Positions 1-10,200 of a DNA stretch of 64,000 nucleotides are shown one piece after another (position 1 is the stretch's first letter; each line of letters opens with the position of its first letter). The notes under the pieces were generated by a model. That model saw only the letters and a program-made list of their open reading frames with translations, was not told where the DNA came from and did no database searches. A program made the position numbers and the translations under genes. Location: the NCBI RefSeq assembly GCF_003063415.1, contig NZ_NESK01000004.1, positions 1 through 64,000 of the forward strand, in the 5' to 3' direction. This DNA is from Limnohabitans sp. 2KL-17. GTDB lineage: Bacteria; Pseudomonadota; Gammaproteobacteria; Burkholderiales; Burkholderiaceae_C.

Positions 1-45
1 ATGGGCTTACAAGTGGGCCAAGGCGAACAAAAAACGAAGGGAATA

Positions 46-918
46 TCAGAATGCGAAAGGAAAATCAAAAAAATCAAAACCATGCGGGGCGAAATTGCGC
101 TCGCGAATGGGGTATTTCAGCAGCCTGATATGCGGCGTCATGGCGGCCGGCATCACCAGCCAGCCCAGCCGCCAACCGGTCATCAAAAAGCTCTTGGAAA
201 AGCTGTGCACCACCACCAGTCGGTCATCAGGCTCGGCCACATCCAGGAAAGACGGGGCACAGCCGTTGAACGTGTCGGTCTCGTAATAAAGGCGCTCGTA
301 CACCTCATCGGCCAGCACCCAGGTGCCCGTCTGGCGGCAATGCGCCAGGATCTCGGCCTGCTCGGCTCGGCTGAGCGTCCAGCCGGTCGGGTTGTTGGGT
401 GAATTGACGATCAACAAGCGCGTGGCCGGCGTGATGGCAGCCTTGAGTGCGGCCATGTCGAGCTGCCATTGCCCATCGACCGGACGCAGCGACACGCGCT
501 TCAAATGGGCACCCATGACCAGCGCCTGCGCTGTCAGATTGGGCCAGACGGGCGTCACCGCCACCGCTTCGTCACCGGCATCGACCAAAGCCTGAGCAGC
601 AAGCATGAGGGCGTTCACGCCCCCTGAAGTGATGGCCAGGCGGTCCACACCGATCGGGCCATGCAAGGCCGACATGTAGTCCGACACCGCCTGTCGCAGT
701 TCGGGCAGGCCCAGGTTGTGCGCATAAAAAGTCTCGCCTTTTTGCAAGGAATCGATGGCCGCCTGGCGCACCACGGCAGGCGTGACTTCGTCGGACTCAC
801 CAAACCAGAAAGCCAGCACATCGGGGCGTCCCATGCCCGCGTTGGCCACTTCGCGGATACGTGACTCTTCCAGGTCCATGACGGTTTGGCGCATAAAAGG
901 GGGTTGAATGGTGTTCAT
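46..918 (-). pseudogene. Fold-type I PLP aminotransferase, C-terminus lost
   Basis: The first 263 residues read as a class I/II aminotransferase of the aspartate aminotransferase superfamily. The NSPNNPTG motif lies at residues 172-179, ADEVYERLY follows near 203, and the PLP-binding lysine is K242 in SFSKSFLMTGWR. Family members run to about 380-400 residues. Here similarity stops after MTPH at residue 263 (near base 130), and 27 unrelated residues rich in F and D follow before the stop. The small C-terminal domain is therefore missing. The most likely cause is an old deletion or rearrangement with a breakpoint near base 130; an assembly join is the alternative. The start at 918 fits family N-termini. 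The protein is probably inactive because the C-terminal domain contributes substrate-binding residues. Confidence 0.75.
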
Positions 919-1020
919 GCCGTCATCGTAACGGCTGCTTCGGTATGCGGATGTCCCCTACTTGCACCCGTGCTGTGCTTGCCTATCATGGTCAGTACAA
1001 CAACATTCAGGGAGAAGGCC

Positions 1021-1293
1021 ATGGCCACACGGCATGTATCAACGGCGCTTGCAGGCTTGGCATGGGGGCTTTGCCTGGCCGTCATCACGCCTGGAACCCG
1101 TGCAGCAGACAACTTTGTCGCCACCACGGGCACAGAACAAGCGGCCAAGGGCAAAAAATCCAAGTCAGCCAAACCCCCGAAATCGCCCACTGACAAAGGG
1201 ACGGGTGAAAACAAAACCGAGCGCGACAAACGCCTTTTGCGCGAATGCAAAGGCAAAGCCAATGCGGGGGCTTGCGAGGGTTACGCGAGTTAA
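1021..1293 (+). CDS. Small secreted protein of unknown function
   Basis: A 90-residue protein with an N-terminal hydrophobic signal sequence (about residues 6-28, ending near TRAAD), so it is probably periplasmic. The mature part is rich in K, S and P and ends in a Cys-containing segment, LLRECKGKANAGACEGYA, whose two cysteines could form a disulfide. The chosen start has a GGAGAAGG ribosome-binding site just upstream; the longer reading from 886 lacks one. Its stop overlaps the recD stop on the opposite strand by four bases (TTAA at 1290-1293), so the two genes converge tail to tail. The function is not recognised. Confidence 0.6.
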   Translation: MATRHVSTALAGLAWGLCLAVITPGTRAADNFVATTGTEQAAKGKKSKSAKPPKSPTDKGTGENKTERDKRLLRECKGKANAGACEGYAS

Positions 1294-3401
1294 GCGCCCC
1301 ACCACTGCTGCAAGCCGCTGGCGCGCACGCCAGGACGGGCGATGGCGGCATCGAGCAAGCCGGCCTGGGCTTCGATCAGCGTGAACTGGTCGCGCGCACG
1401 GGTGATGCCGGTGTAGACCAATTCCCGTGAAAGCACTTCGGCTGCGCCTGGCGGCAAAACCAGTGCGGTGTGTGCAAACTCCGAGCCCTGGCTTTTGTGC
1501 ACCGTCATCGCGAAAGCGGTTTCGGCATGGGCCAGACGCGATACGCTGACCGATCGCAGTTGTTCGCCGTCCAGAAACCAGGCTTTCAGCACGCCCGCTT
1601 TACCCGCCATGGGCAAGACCACGCCCACGTCGCCGTTGAACACGCCCAGTTGCGTGTCGTTGCGCATGACCATGACCGGACGTCCAGCAAACCATTCGCC
1701 CTGGGGCTTGAGCCAGCCCTCTTCAGCCAGTGCCTTTTGCACCGCCGCATTGAGCGCGGCAGTCCCCCAGTCGCCCTGGTGCACAGCGCACAGGATGCGA
1801 AAACGGTCGAAGCTTTGCAACACCTGCACCACCGCAGCGGCATGCACATCGGCGTCTTCAGTGACCGGCAGATCGCGCACTTTTTGAAGGTAGTCCACGT
1901 AAGAGGCCATCGGTGCGGCGCCGCCGTCTGCCAAACGCCCCAGTGCCAACTCGCACACCGCTTGGGGCGAGTGGGGTTGCAAGCGGCGCAGGGCTTTGCC
2001 ATTTTTACCTGCAGGCAATTCAAAGGCATTGGCCACCTGACCGGCATCGCCCGCATTCACGGCCAAGGCCAGTTGGCCAATCGGGCCGTCAAAACGTCGG
2101 CTTTGACGCAGCATCACGGTTTGCTGTGCCAATGCCGATACCGACTGTGCATCCGCTGCCTGAAACCGGGGCGCCAAAGACTGCCCGGCCACGCTCAAAA
2201 CGAAGCGCAAAGTCTCTGCCTGATAAGCCCCATTGGCCGCATTTCGGCACACATCGCCCAGCACCGCGCCGGCCTCGACCGAGGCCAACTGGTCTTTGTC
2301 CCCCAGCAGCACCAACCGCGCTGTGGGCGGCAAGGCCTGCAGCAAGGCGTCCATCATTTCAAGGTGCACCATCGAGGCTTCGTCCACGATCAACACATCC
2401 ACATCCAGCGGGTTGGCCGCATGGTGCCTGAACATGCGGGTATCGGGCCTGGCGCCCAACAGCGCGTGCAAGGTGCGGGCTGGGCCAATGCGCTGGATCA
2501 GCGTGTCCAGCTCGAGCGATGCACCCGCTTGTTGCTGGAGTGCCTTCAGCGAACCGTCAATCGACTGCTTGAGCCTTGCCGCCGCCTTGCCGGTGGGCGC
2601 GGCCAACGCCACGCGCAAGGGACTCGCGCCCTCGTGCAGCGCCAAAAGCAAGGCCAGCAAACGCGCCGCGGTATAGGTCTTGCCCGTGCCGGGGCCACCG
2701 GTGATGACCGACAAATGCGCCCGCAAGGCCACCGCGCAAGCGAGCTTTTGCCAGTCGGTTGGGTCTTCGCTCGCTGCAACCGCATGAGGCTGCTGGCCAA
2801 AAAACCGGTCCAACCAGTCACGGGCCAAAACCTCGGGCACTGGCAGCGCGCTTTGTGCACGCAGCAACAGGTTTTTACCCACACGCTCTTCGTAAGCGCG
2901 GTAGCGCCGCAGGTACAGCAAAGGCGCATCTGCCGATCCGCCCAGCACCAAAGGCTGGCCCAAGTCAGGCGAATCTGCGTGGTGCAAGCAAGCCGGTGAA
3001 GCCGACTGCAAGGCCGAAACCCAGGCGAGCATATCGCCAGGCAGGTGCGCCCACAGCGCCAGCAAACCCTGCGGGGCCAAAACCGCGTCAGCAGGCCAGC
3101 CCAGCAGTTCGACCGGGGGCTTGGCCAAAGCGCTCACCGACAAACAGGTGTGCCCGCGCCCCTCCATTTGGGCCAGCACGGCAGCGGCCACCAGCAAGGC
3201 CGGGGGCGCTTTTGCATCCAGCCGGTGAAGTTGCGTGGCCAAGGCACTGTCCAGGCGGCGCAGCCAGCCCAGTTCGGCCCAGGCGTGCAGCCATTGCAAG
3301 GTGTTTTCGGCACTCAGGCCCTGCTCGGGCAAGTCATGAAGCCAGTCCATTTGCGCAGCCAGTGCCGACACTGACGCCTGCTTGATTTTGCGAAGGTTCA
3401 T
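1290..3401 (-). CDS. recD: RecBCD nuclease-helicase, alpha subunit RecD
   Basis: A 703-residue protein. RecD is the 5'-3' SF1B helicase of the RecBCD complex, which processes double-strand breaks for recombination and degrades foreign linear DNA. The Walker A motif ITGGPGTGKTYT is around residues 233-244 (K241), Walker B is VLIVDEASM, and a late helicase motif (FAMTVHKSQGSEF) and a C-terminal VYTGITRARD segment are present. The ATG at 3401 overlaps the recB stop as ATGA. The much longer open frame upstream of this start runs antiphase through recB and is not coding. It is the last gene of the recC-recB-recD operon. Confidence 0.95.
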   Translation of the reverse strand: MNLRKIKQASVSALAAQMDWLHDLPEQGLSAENTLQWLHAWAELGWLRRLDSALATQLHRLDAKAPPALLVAAAVLAQMEGRGHTCLSVSALAKPPVELLGWPADAVLAPQGLLALWAHLPGDMLAWVSALQSASPACLHHADSPDLGQPLVLGGSADAPLLYLRRYRAYEERVGKNLLLRAQSALPVPEVLARDWLDRFFGQQPHAVAASEDPTDWQKLACAVALRAHLSVITGGPGTGKTYTAARLLALLLALHEGASPLRVALAAPTGKAAARLKQSIDGSLKALQQQAGASLELDTLIQRIGPARTLHALLGARPDTRMFRHHAANPLDVDVLIVDEASMVHLEMMDALLQALPPTARLVLLGDKDQLASVEAGAVLGDVCRNAANGAYQAETLRFVLSVAGQSLAPRFQAADAQSVSALAQQTVMLRQSRRFDGPIGQLALAVNAGDAGQVANAFELPAGKNGKALRRLQPHSPQAVCELALGRLADGGAAPMASYVDYLQKVRDLPVTEDADVHAAAVVQVLQSFDRFRILCAVHQGDWGTAALNAAVQKALAEEGWLKPQGEWFAGRPVMVMRNDTQLGVFNGDVGVVLPMAGKAGVLKAWFLDGEQLRSVSVSRLAHAETAFAMTVHKSQGSEFAHTALVLPPGAAEVLSRELVYTGITRARDQFTLIEAQAGLLDAAIARPGVRASGLQQWWGA

Positions 3402-6400
3402 GCCCTCTTCCTTGGCTGGGTCGCAGCATCTGTTGGGCGTCCCAGCATCGCGTCCAGTCCGTCCATCAAGGCCAGCGGCGCGGGCAAGGTGCAGCAGCCC
3501 CCAGCAGACCCGTCGATGCCGCGCATGAACAAATACACCGCGCCGCCCAGGTGCTGCGCCGGATCGTAGGCCGCACCCAGCCGCGCCCGCAGCAAGCGGT
3601 GCAAAGCCAGCATGTAAAGCGCCGCCTGCACCTCGTAGCGGTGGTGGGCCATGGCCTGGTCCAAAGCCTCGGCGGTATAGGCCGCGTCGTCCGCCCCCAA
3701 GTGGTTGGATTTGTAGTCGAGGACCCAATAGCGCCCACCGTGCTCGAACACCAGATCGGCAAAACCCATCAACATGCCGTGCAACTGCGCCTCGGGCAAT
3801 TTGGGGCGAGGCACGCCGACAAGCAAATGCTGCCGGCACAAGGCATCGATTTCCTGGGCGTGCAGCCGGTCTGCGGGCAGCCAGAACTCCATTTCGGGCA
3901 GCACCGTGACGAGCGCATTGAGCTGTGCATCCGGCCCGCGCAGCGGCTGTGCTACCACACGAGACAACCAATTCACCACGACATCGGCCTGCGCCTTGTA
4001 GCCTGCGCGATCGCAGCGCTTGAGCAGACGCTCGGCTGTGGGCGTTCCTGGCTGCAAGGCAAAACCATCGGCGGCCAGCCACTCGAGCTGGTCATGTAAA
4101 AAGTTGCCCGCGCTTGGGCCACGGGCAAAGCCATGCCAAGGCGACACGGCTGCTGTTGCACGCGGTGCGGCAGCACCAGAGGGTATGGCCAAGCCCATAC
4201 CTTCGTCGGGCGGTTCGTCATCGGCCGGGCGTGGCGTGGCCATTTGCAGGACCGCTTGCAGCACAGGCTGTGACGACAGATCACGCGCTAGGCGCGAAAA
4301 GCTGGCGATGGTCCAACGCTTATCGATCACCGCCGTACATGCCTGCACTTCGCGCAGAACAGGCAGATCATCGTCTCGCTGCCAACGGCTCAAGCCCACT
4401 GCACTGTCTGCGGTCTGCAGTTGCACAGGCAAGGGCTGGCCATGGGCGTCGGTCAACAGGGCTTGAAGCAACTCAGGCCACGCGTGCGCTTCGTGCTGCG
4501 AGTCGCCCCCCACCAAACGCCCGGCAGCGCTCAGGTGGTTCTGGCAGTCCTTGCCGCGTGGCTTGTGCACAGCGGCCCAGCCTACCCACAGGGCATGGCG
4601 TGCACGGGTCAGTGCCACATACCAAAGTCGCAGGTCTTCGCGTAGGCGGTCGGCATCGGCGCTTTGCACATCTTGCGCAGTGAACTGCAGTTGGTTGTGC
4701 CGCTCGCCTTGTGCATCGGTCAGGCTCAGTACGGTGGTTTTGTCGGCACGCACCACGCGGTGGCTGTGCGCAAACGGCAGGCACACCACCGGGTACTCCA
4801 GGCCCTTGCTGGCGTGAATGGTCACCACCTTCACCAAATCTTCGTCGCTTTCCAGGCGCACGGTCTGCTCGTCGCTCTCGGCGTTTTCGTCCATCTGCTG
4901 CACCAGCCAGCGAATCAGCGCCTGCTCGCCATCGAGTCGCATGCTGGCCGACTGCAGCAACTCGGCCAGGTGCAGCACATTGGTCAGACGCCGCTCGCCT
5001 TGTGCCTGACCACGCCAACGCGCCGCCAGATTCAGCGCATGCAGTGACCTGCGCACCATGGCCAACACGCCCTGGGTTTGCCAGGTCTGGCGCAGTGCGT
5101 GCATTTGGTCCGCGTAAGCGTCCAGCGCATCGCCATGCTGAGCCATGTGGTGCAACTCGGGCAAGGTCAAGCCCACCGTGCGAGTGGCCAGTGCAGCACG
5201 CAAGCGGCGCATGTCTTGCGGCTCGGCCACAGCGCGCAACCACAGGCACAGGTCGCCCGCTTCGTCGCTGTCAAACACCGAGTCGCGGTCCGACAAATAC
5301 ACCGAGGCCACACCCCGCACACTCAGGGCATGACGCACCGCGTCCGCTTCTTTGCCAGTGCGCACCAGGACGGCGATGTCTTTGGGCTTGAGACGCTGGT
5401 CGGCTTGGCCATCTTGCACAAAACGGGTGCTGGCATCACCCAGCCAAGCCACGATTTGCTCGGCGCACAAGGCCGACATGTGGGTCATGGCGTCGCGGTG
5501 GCTGGCCAGCTCTGGGGCATGCGCCAGCGTCATGGCGGGCACCTCCCCTGCCTGATGGCACAAGACCTCAGCACGGCTGTTGGCCTTCACCGGCTGAAAC
5601 GGCAAGGGGTTGCTGCCATCCGGTCGGGCATAGCCAAACGCGCCTTGCACCGAGCGTGCATCACCCACTTCGAACCAGCGGTTCACCACATTCACCACTG
5701 CCTGGGTCGACCGGTAATTGGTGTCCAGCACATAGTGCCGCCCTGCTGTGGCGACGCGTGCGGTCAGGTAGCTCAGGATGTCTGCGCCCCTGAACCCGTA
5801 AATCGATTGCTTGGGGTCACCAATGAGCAGCAGCGCCGTTTCGCGCAGGTTCTCGGCGGTGCAATAGATGTGGTCAAAAATGCGGAACTGCAGCGGCGAA
5901 GTGTCCTGAAATTCGTCGATGAGGGCGACCGGAAACTGCTGACGCAAACGCAGTGCCAGGCGCTTGCCATCGTCACCCCGCTGCAAAGCCGCATCGAGCC
6001 GCTGCAGCATGTCGGCAAAACCAAATTGCGCTGTGCGTTGCTTGAGCCAAGCCAGTCGCTCGGCCACCCGGGTGCGGGCATGGATGCGCGCAGCCACCCT
6101 GGCTTGGGGCAAGCTTTGCAGTGCCGATTGCAAATCGGCAAAGGCTTGGCATTGCGGGGGCAGCGTGTAGGGCTTGTCGTCCTCGCGGCAAGCGGCCATG
6201 CCTTCGGGTGTAAAACGCTCCCAACCGGTTTTACCCATGGCTTTTTTGAGTTCGTCGTAGCCGCCCTCACCCTGCGCCCAAAGTTTCAAGGAGCCCAGCC
6301 ACTTGCTGCAGTTGGTCAGGCTCAAACTGCGCTTTTTCCAGCCTGAATTTTCCACGGCCGGCACATCGCCCAACCAGTCGAGCAAGGCATCGGCCTGCTC

Positions 6401-7204
6401 GGGCCAGCCCCGTTTGAGCTGGGCCAAAGCCTGCGCCTTTTCCTCGGCGGCACGTGCCAGCGCATCGCCAAGCGACTGACCAGGCAAGGCCTCGGGCAAG
6501 GCTTCGACGTTCAGCAGCTGGCGCATGTCCTGCTCCAGGGCGGCCACATCACGCCAGATGCCCAGCACCTCGGTCACAGACGGCGCGTTCATGGGGTAAA
6601 GCTGTTCGCGCCAATAGTCTTGCACCGCCTCCAGTCGCAGCGCAGCTTCGTCTGCCACCAGGCTTTCTTCAAACAAGTTGCCGCTGTCAAACGCGTGCTC
6701 GCGCAGCATGCGCTGGCACCAGGCGTCGATGGTGTACACCGCAGCATCGTCCATGGCCTGTGCGGCCAAAGCCAATCGGTAGGCTGCTTTTTCGCGTGAG
6801 GATTTATCCGGGTAGTCGCTCAACAGGCCCTTCAAAAAAGTGTCTTTCGCATCCAGCAGATCGGGGCTGCGAAACACCTGCGCGGCCTCGGTCAGGCGGG
6901 CCCGAATACGGTCCGACAACTCGCGCGTGGCTGCGCGGGTGAAGGTCATGACCAGAATATCATGCGGCATGAGCGGGCGAAGACCCTGTTCGCCTTCTTC
7001 ATCTTTTTCACACTGCTCGCCATGCCCCAGCACCAGCCGCACATACAGGGCGGCAATGGTCCAGGTTTTACCGGTGCCCGCGCTGGCCTCGATCAGGCGG
7101 CTGCCCCACAGGGGAAAACTCAGGGCCTCCAGAGGGTGGCTGGCGACTTGCACTTCTGACTGACTGTCTGAATGCGGTTGGGGGTTCAAGGTTTGGGGGT
7201 TCAT
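3398..7204 (-). CDS. recB: RecBCD nuclease-helicase, beta subunit RecB
   Basis: A 1268-residue protein: the 3'-5' SF1A helicase and sole nuclease of RecBCD. Walker A is IEASAGTGKTWTI (K46). UvrD-type motifs follow: LIDEFQDTSPLQF, GDPKQSIYGFRGAD, a VVTIHASKGLEYPVV motif and LWYVALTRAR. The C-terminal nuclease motif DYKSN is present near residue 1163, so both helicase and nuclease look intact. The ATG at 7204 overlaps the recC stop (ATGA), which supports translational coupling; the 29 extra codons upstream in the open frame lie inside recC and are unlikely to be used. Confidence 0.96.
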   Translation of the reverse strand: MNPQTLNPQPHSDSQSEVQVASHPLEALSFPLWGSRLIEASAGTGKTWTIAALYVRLVLGHGEQCEKDEEGEQGLRPLMPHDILVMTFTRAATRELSDRIRARLTEAAQVFRSPDLLDAKDTFLKGLLSDYPDKSSREKAAYRLALAAQAMDDAAVYTIDAWCQRMLREHAFDSGNLFEESLVADEAALRLEAVQDYWREQLYPMNAPSVTEVLGIWRDVAALEQDMRQLLNVEALPEALPGQSLGDALARAAEEKAQALAQLKRGWPEQADALLDWLGDVPAVENSGWKKRSLSLTNCSKWLGSLKLWAQGEGGYDELKKAMGKTGWERFTPEGMAACREDDKPYTLPPQCQAFADLQSALQSLPQARVAARIHARTRVAERLAWLKQRTAQFGFADMLQRLDAALQRGDDGKRLALRLRQQFPVALIDEFQDTSPLQFRIFDHIYCTAENLRETALLLIGDPKQSIYGFRGADILSYLTARVATAGRHYVLDTNYRSTQAVVNVVNRWFEVGDARSVQGAFGYARPDGSNPLPFQPVKANSRAEVLCHQAGEVPAMTLAHAPELASHRDAMTHMSALCAEQIVAWLGDASTRFVQDGQADQRLKPKDIAVLVRTGKEADAVRHALSVRGVASVYLSDRDSVFDSDEAGDLCLWLRAVAEPQDMRRLRAALATRTVGLTLPELHHMAQHGDALDAYADQMHALRQTWQTQGVLAMVRRSLHALNLAARWRGQAQGERRLTNVLHLAELLQSASMRLDGEQALIRWLVQQMDENAESDEQTVRLESDEDLVKVVTIHASKGLEYPVVCLPFAHSHRVVRADKTTVLSLTDAQGERHNQLQFTAQDVQSADADRLREDLRLWYVALTRARHALWVGWAAVHKPRGKDCQNHLSAAGRLVGGDSQHEAHAWPELLQALLTDAHGQPLPVQLQTADSAVGLSRWQRDDDLPVLREVQACTAVIDKRWTIASFSRLARDLSSQPVLQAVLQMATPRPADDEPPDEGMGLAIPSGAAAPRATAAVSPWHGFARGPSAGNFLHDQLEWLAADGFALQPGTPTAERLLKRCDRAGYKAQADVVVNWLSRVVAQPLRGPDAQLNALVTVLPEMEFWLPADRLHAQEIDALCRQHLLVGVPRPKLPEAQLHGMLMGFADLVFEHGGRYWVLDYKSNHLGADDAAYTAEALDQAMAHHRYEVQAALYMLALHRLLRARLGAAYDPAQHLGGAVYLFMRGIDGSAGGCCTLPAPLALMDGLDAMLGRPTDAATQPRKRA

Positions 7205-10200
7205 GCCCAAGTCTCCCCTTGTGTGCCATCTTCCAGCTCGTTGTCCGGCTCGGCGTCCGGCAAAGGCTCGGTCTGCAGGCCATCGGCCCATTGCTTGAGC
7301 GGGCGGTACACCGCTTCGGCCAGCCGATCCAGGTGGTCACCCGCCAGCAACTCGTCCAACGTGGGGAAGGTGCGGTACAAGGCCGCGTCTTTGCGCGCCT
7401 CGCCGTCTTGGTCGTAACCATTGCCTTCGTACAAATCGGCCAACGTGTTCAGGCTGGTCTGGCCCTTGTCTTTGTCCTTGAGCCACTGCAGCGCCACCAA
7501 GGGCGGCAAGGGCAGCGGCCAACGCATGCCCTCGGCATAAACGGCCAGCAACACGTCCAGTTGCGCCCGGGCGGCATCTGCGGCCATGGGCTGCATGCGC
7601 ACGATGGCGTTGCGCCCCACCAGCACTCCGTGAACCGACAGCCCCATGGCCGCAGCCGCCAGGCAGGTCAGCCAGGGACCCAACAGTTTTTCGGGCAAGG
7701 CCCGGGCTTCGTTCTTTTTGTTGATCGTGGCGATTTTGGAAGCCTGCATCAGCACCCACGCGGTGTGAACCTGATCGCCTTCCACGCGCTGGCGCCAGCC
7801 TGTCAAGGCGTCTTGCAGGCGCACCCCCGCATGCGTGTGGTCGATCAGGCCACGGGCTGCCCCCTCGGGCCACTGGGCGCGTTCTTGCAGGCCGAACACC
7901 AGCAAGGGGGACAACTCTTGCACCAAGCGCTGGGCTTCGTGCTCACCCACAGCCGCCAGCGGCAAGTCGCCCGCGCGGCGCATGCGTTGCACAGCCTCCT
8001 GAACATGCCTGGCTACCGACTCGGCGCCGAGGTCAGCGGGCAGGCGTTGCAGCTCGTGGTCCATTTGCTCGTACAGGTCCAGACCATTGAGGCTGAACAA
8101 CTCTTCGTCGTGCAACTCGGTGCGGTCGTGCTCCAGGCTCAGCTGCAAACGCTGGCTGAAAAAGCCGGCCACAGGCCTGCGTAAAAAGCGCAGCAACTGC
8201 GCCAAAGTGAGCAACGGCACGCCACCGGCCGCATCGATGGGTGGTAGCGTGTGATCACTCGGGTGTGGCACGGGTGCAGCAGCCACCACCACCTGTTCCA
8301 ATTGCGCGGCCCTCCACTCTCGGGCATAGGTTTGCAATCGACTGCCTTCTTCAAAATAAACCCGGCTGAAGGGCTGCAAGGGGTGCTCTGTGGTGAGTCG
8401 CTTGGCACTGCCCTTGCCCCACAGCGCATCGATCTCTTCTCGCAACTGCGACACCAGCACCGAAGGCGGTTGTTCGCTGTTGTTGCGCACGCTGCGACCA
8501 CTCCAGCTCACATACAGCGTGCGGCGGGCCGACAGCAAAGCTTCAAGCATCAGCTGGCGGTCGTCATCGCGGCGCGAACGGTCACCGGGCCGGCTCATGC
8601 CGGGCAGGCCCAGCAGGTCAAAGTCGGCACGCGGGCTGCGCCGTGGGTAATCGCCATCGTTCATGCCCAGCAGGCACACCCACTGAAACGGAATCGCCCG
8701 CATCGGCATCAGCGTGCAAAAGGTCACGCCGCCCGCCCTGAAGCGCTGTTCCAGCTTGGGCACTTTCAGGGCGTCCAGCCAGGCTGAGCGGGCCACCGCC
8801 AGCGGCACAGTGTCTGCAAAATCGGCCTGGTCGGCGGCACTGACCCAATCGTTCAAGGCCTGGTCCAAGGCAGACAAAGCGTTGCGGTCGGCATCGTCTT
8901 GCGCCTTGAACAGGGCGGCCAACAAGGCACGGCCACGTTCGGCCCACTGCAGCGGCGTGGCGGCGCTGGCACAGGTTTGCCACCAGTCCATCAGGGCTTG
9001 CAGCAGGTGCGCCAAAGACCCGGCCAGCTCGGCATCGAGCCCACCCACTTCGGCATAGGGGTCAACGCCTTGGGCATCGGCGGGAATGGGGTCGGCGCCA
9101 CAGGCATAACCCATCAGCATGCGCTGGACACCAAACAGGGCTGAGTTGTCTTCACCGCAAGTGCCCAGGCCCAAGCCGGCGCGGTGTGCTGCAGACAAAC
9201 CCCAGCGAATGCCCGAGCCCGCCATCCAGCGGGTCAGTGTGGGCAATTGCTCGGGCTTCAAACCAAAGCGGGCAGCCAGCGCAGGCACTTCGAGCAGCGC
9301 CACCAAGTCGCTCATGCGGCTGCGCTGCTGAGGCAAAGCCAGCAACCATTCCACCGCGTGAATAAGGGGGCTGCTGGCCTGCGCACCCAGGTCGGCAATG
9401 TCGCTGGGAATGAACCGAGCATCACCCCGCTTGTATTGGCCAAATACGGCACGAATGGCCGGCGCCATGAGCTCGATGTCGGGCACCATCACCACCACAT
9501 CGCGGGGGGACAAGTCGGGATGGTCATGGAAGGCCTTGAGCAAGCGATCGTGCAACACCTCCAGCTCGCGCACCGGGCTGTGCGCCACCGTGAACACCAC
9601 CGACTGGTCATCGTCGCGCAAAGCGGCCTCGACCGGGTCTTGCGCCGACTTCAAATCGCGAATGCGGTTTTGCAGTTGCGTGAGCAGGCAGGTCGCATCG
9701 GCCCCTGGTGCATCGTCAAACAAATCCAGACGCTGGCCCGGCATACGCTCTTGGGCGGCCTGCAAGTCGTCAAAGGCGTCCAGTTGCCGAATGAAGTCGC
9801 GCCCCTGACGGCCCCAGGCGGCCAACAAGGCGGGGGCATGCAAATGCATCTGCTCAAAAGGCATGCTCGACAGGTTGGCGCTTTTGTAAGGGTGCCGGCG
9901 TCGCTCGGCTCGCAAGGCGTCGCGCCCATCCATGATGTCGCCCCAGTGGTACTGGCACGGGTTGGGCACGGCCAGCAAGACTTGGCTGTGCTGCGCCAGC
10001 GCGGCCAGCATCTCCAGCAACTGGCTGGGCATGTGGCTCATGCCAAACACCGACACGCGCCGCGCCACCGGGCTGGCCAGGGCTTGGCCAGACTGCAAAC
10101 GGGCCAAAGCCCGCAGATGCAAGGCGGGTCGGGTGGCTTGACGCTCAGACTCGTTCAAAGGGGCCAGCACGCGCCGCCACAATTCGGCTTGCCAAAGCTG

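Noticed and set aside
5078-6346. Long plus-strand open frame of 422 codons inside recB
   Set aside because: It is antisense to conserved RecB motifs, has no plausible family text and is typical of high-GC antisense open frames.
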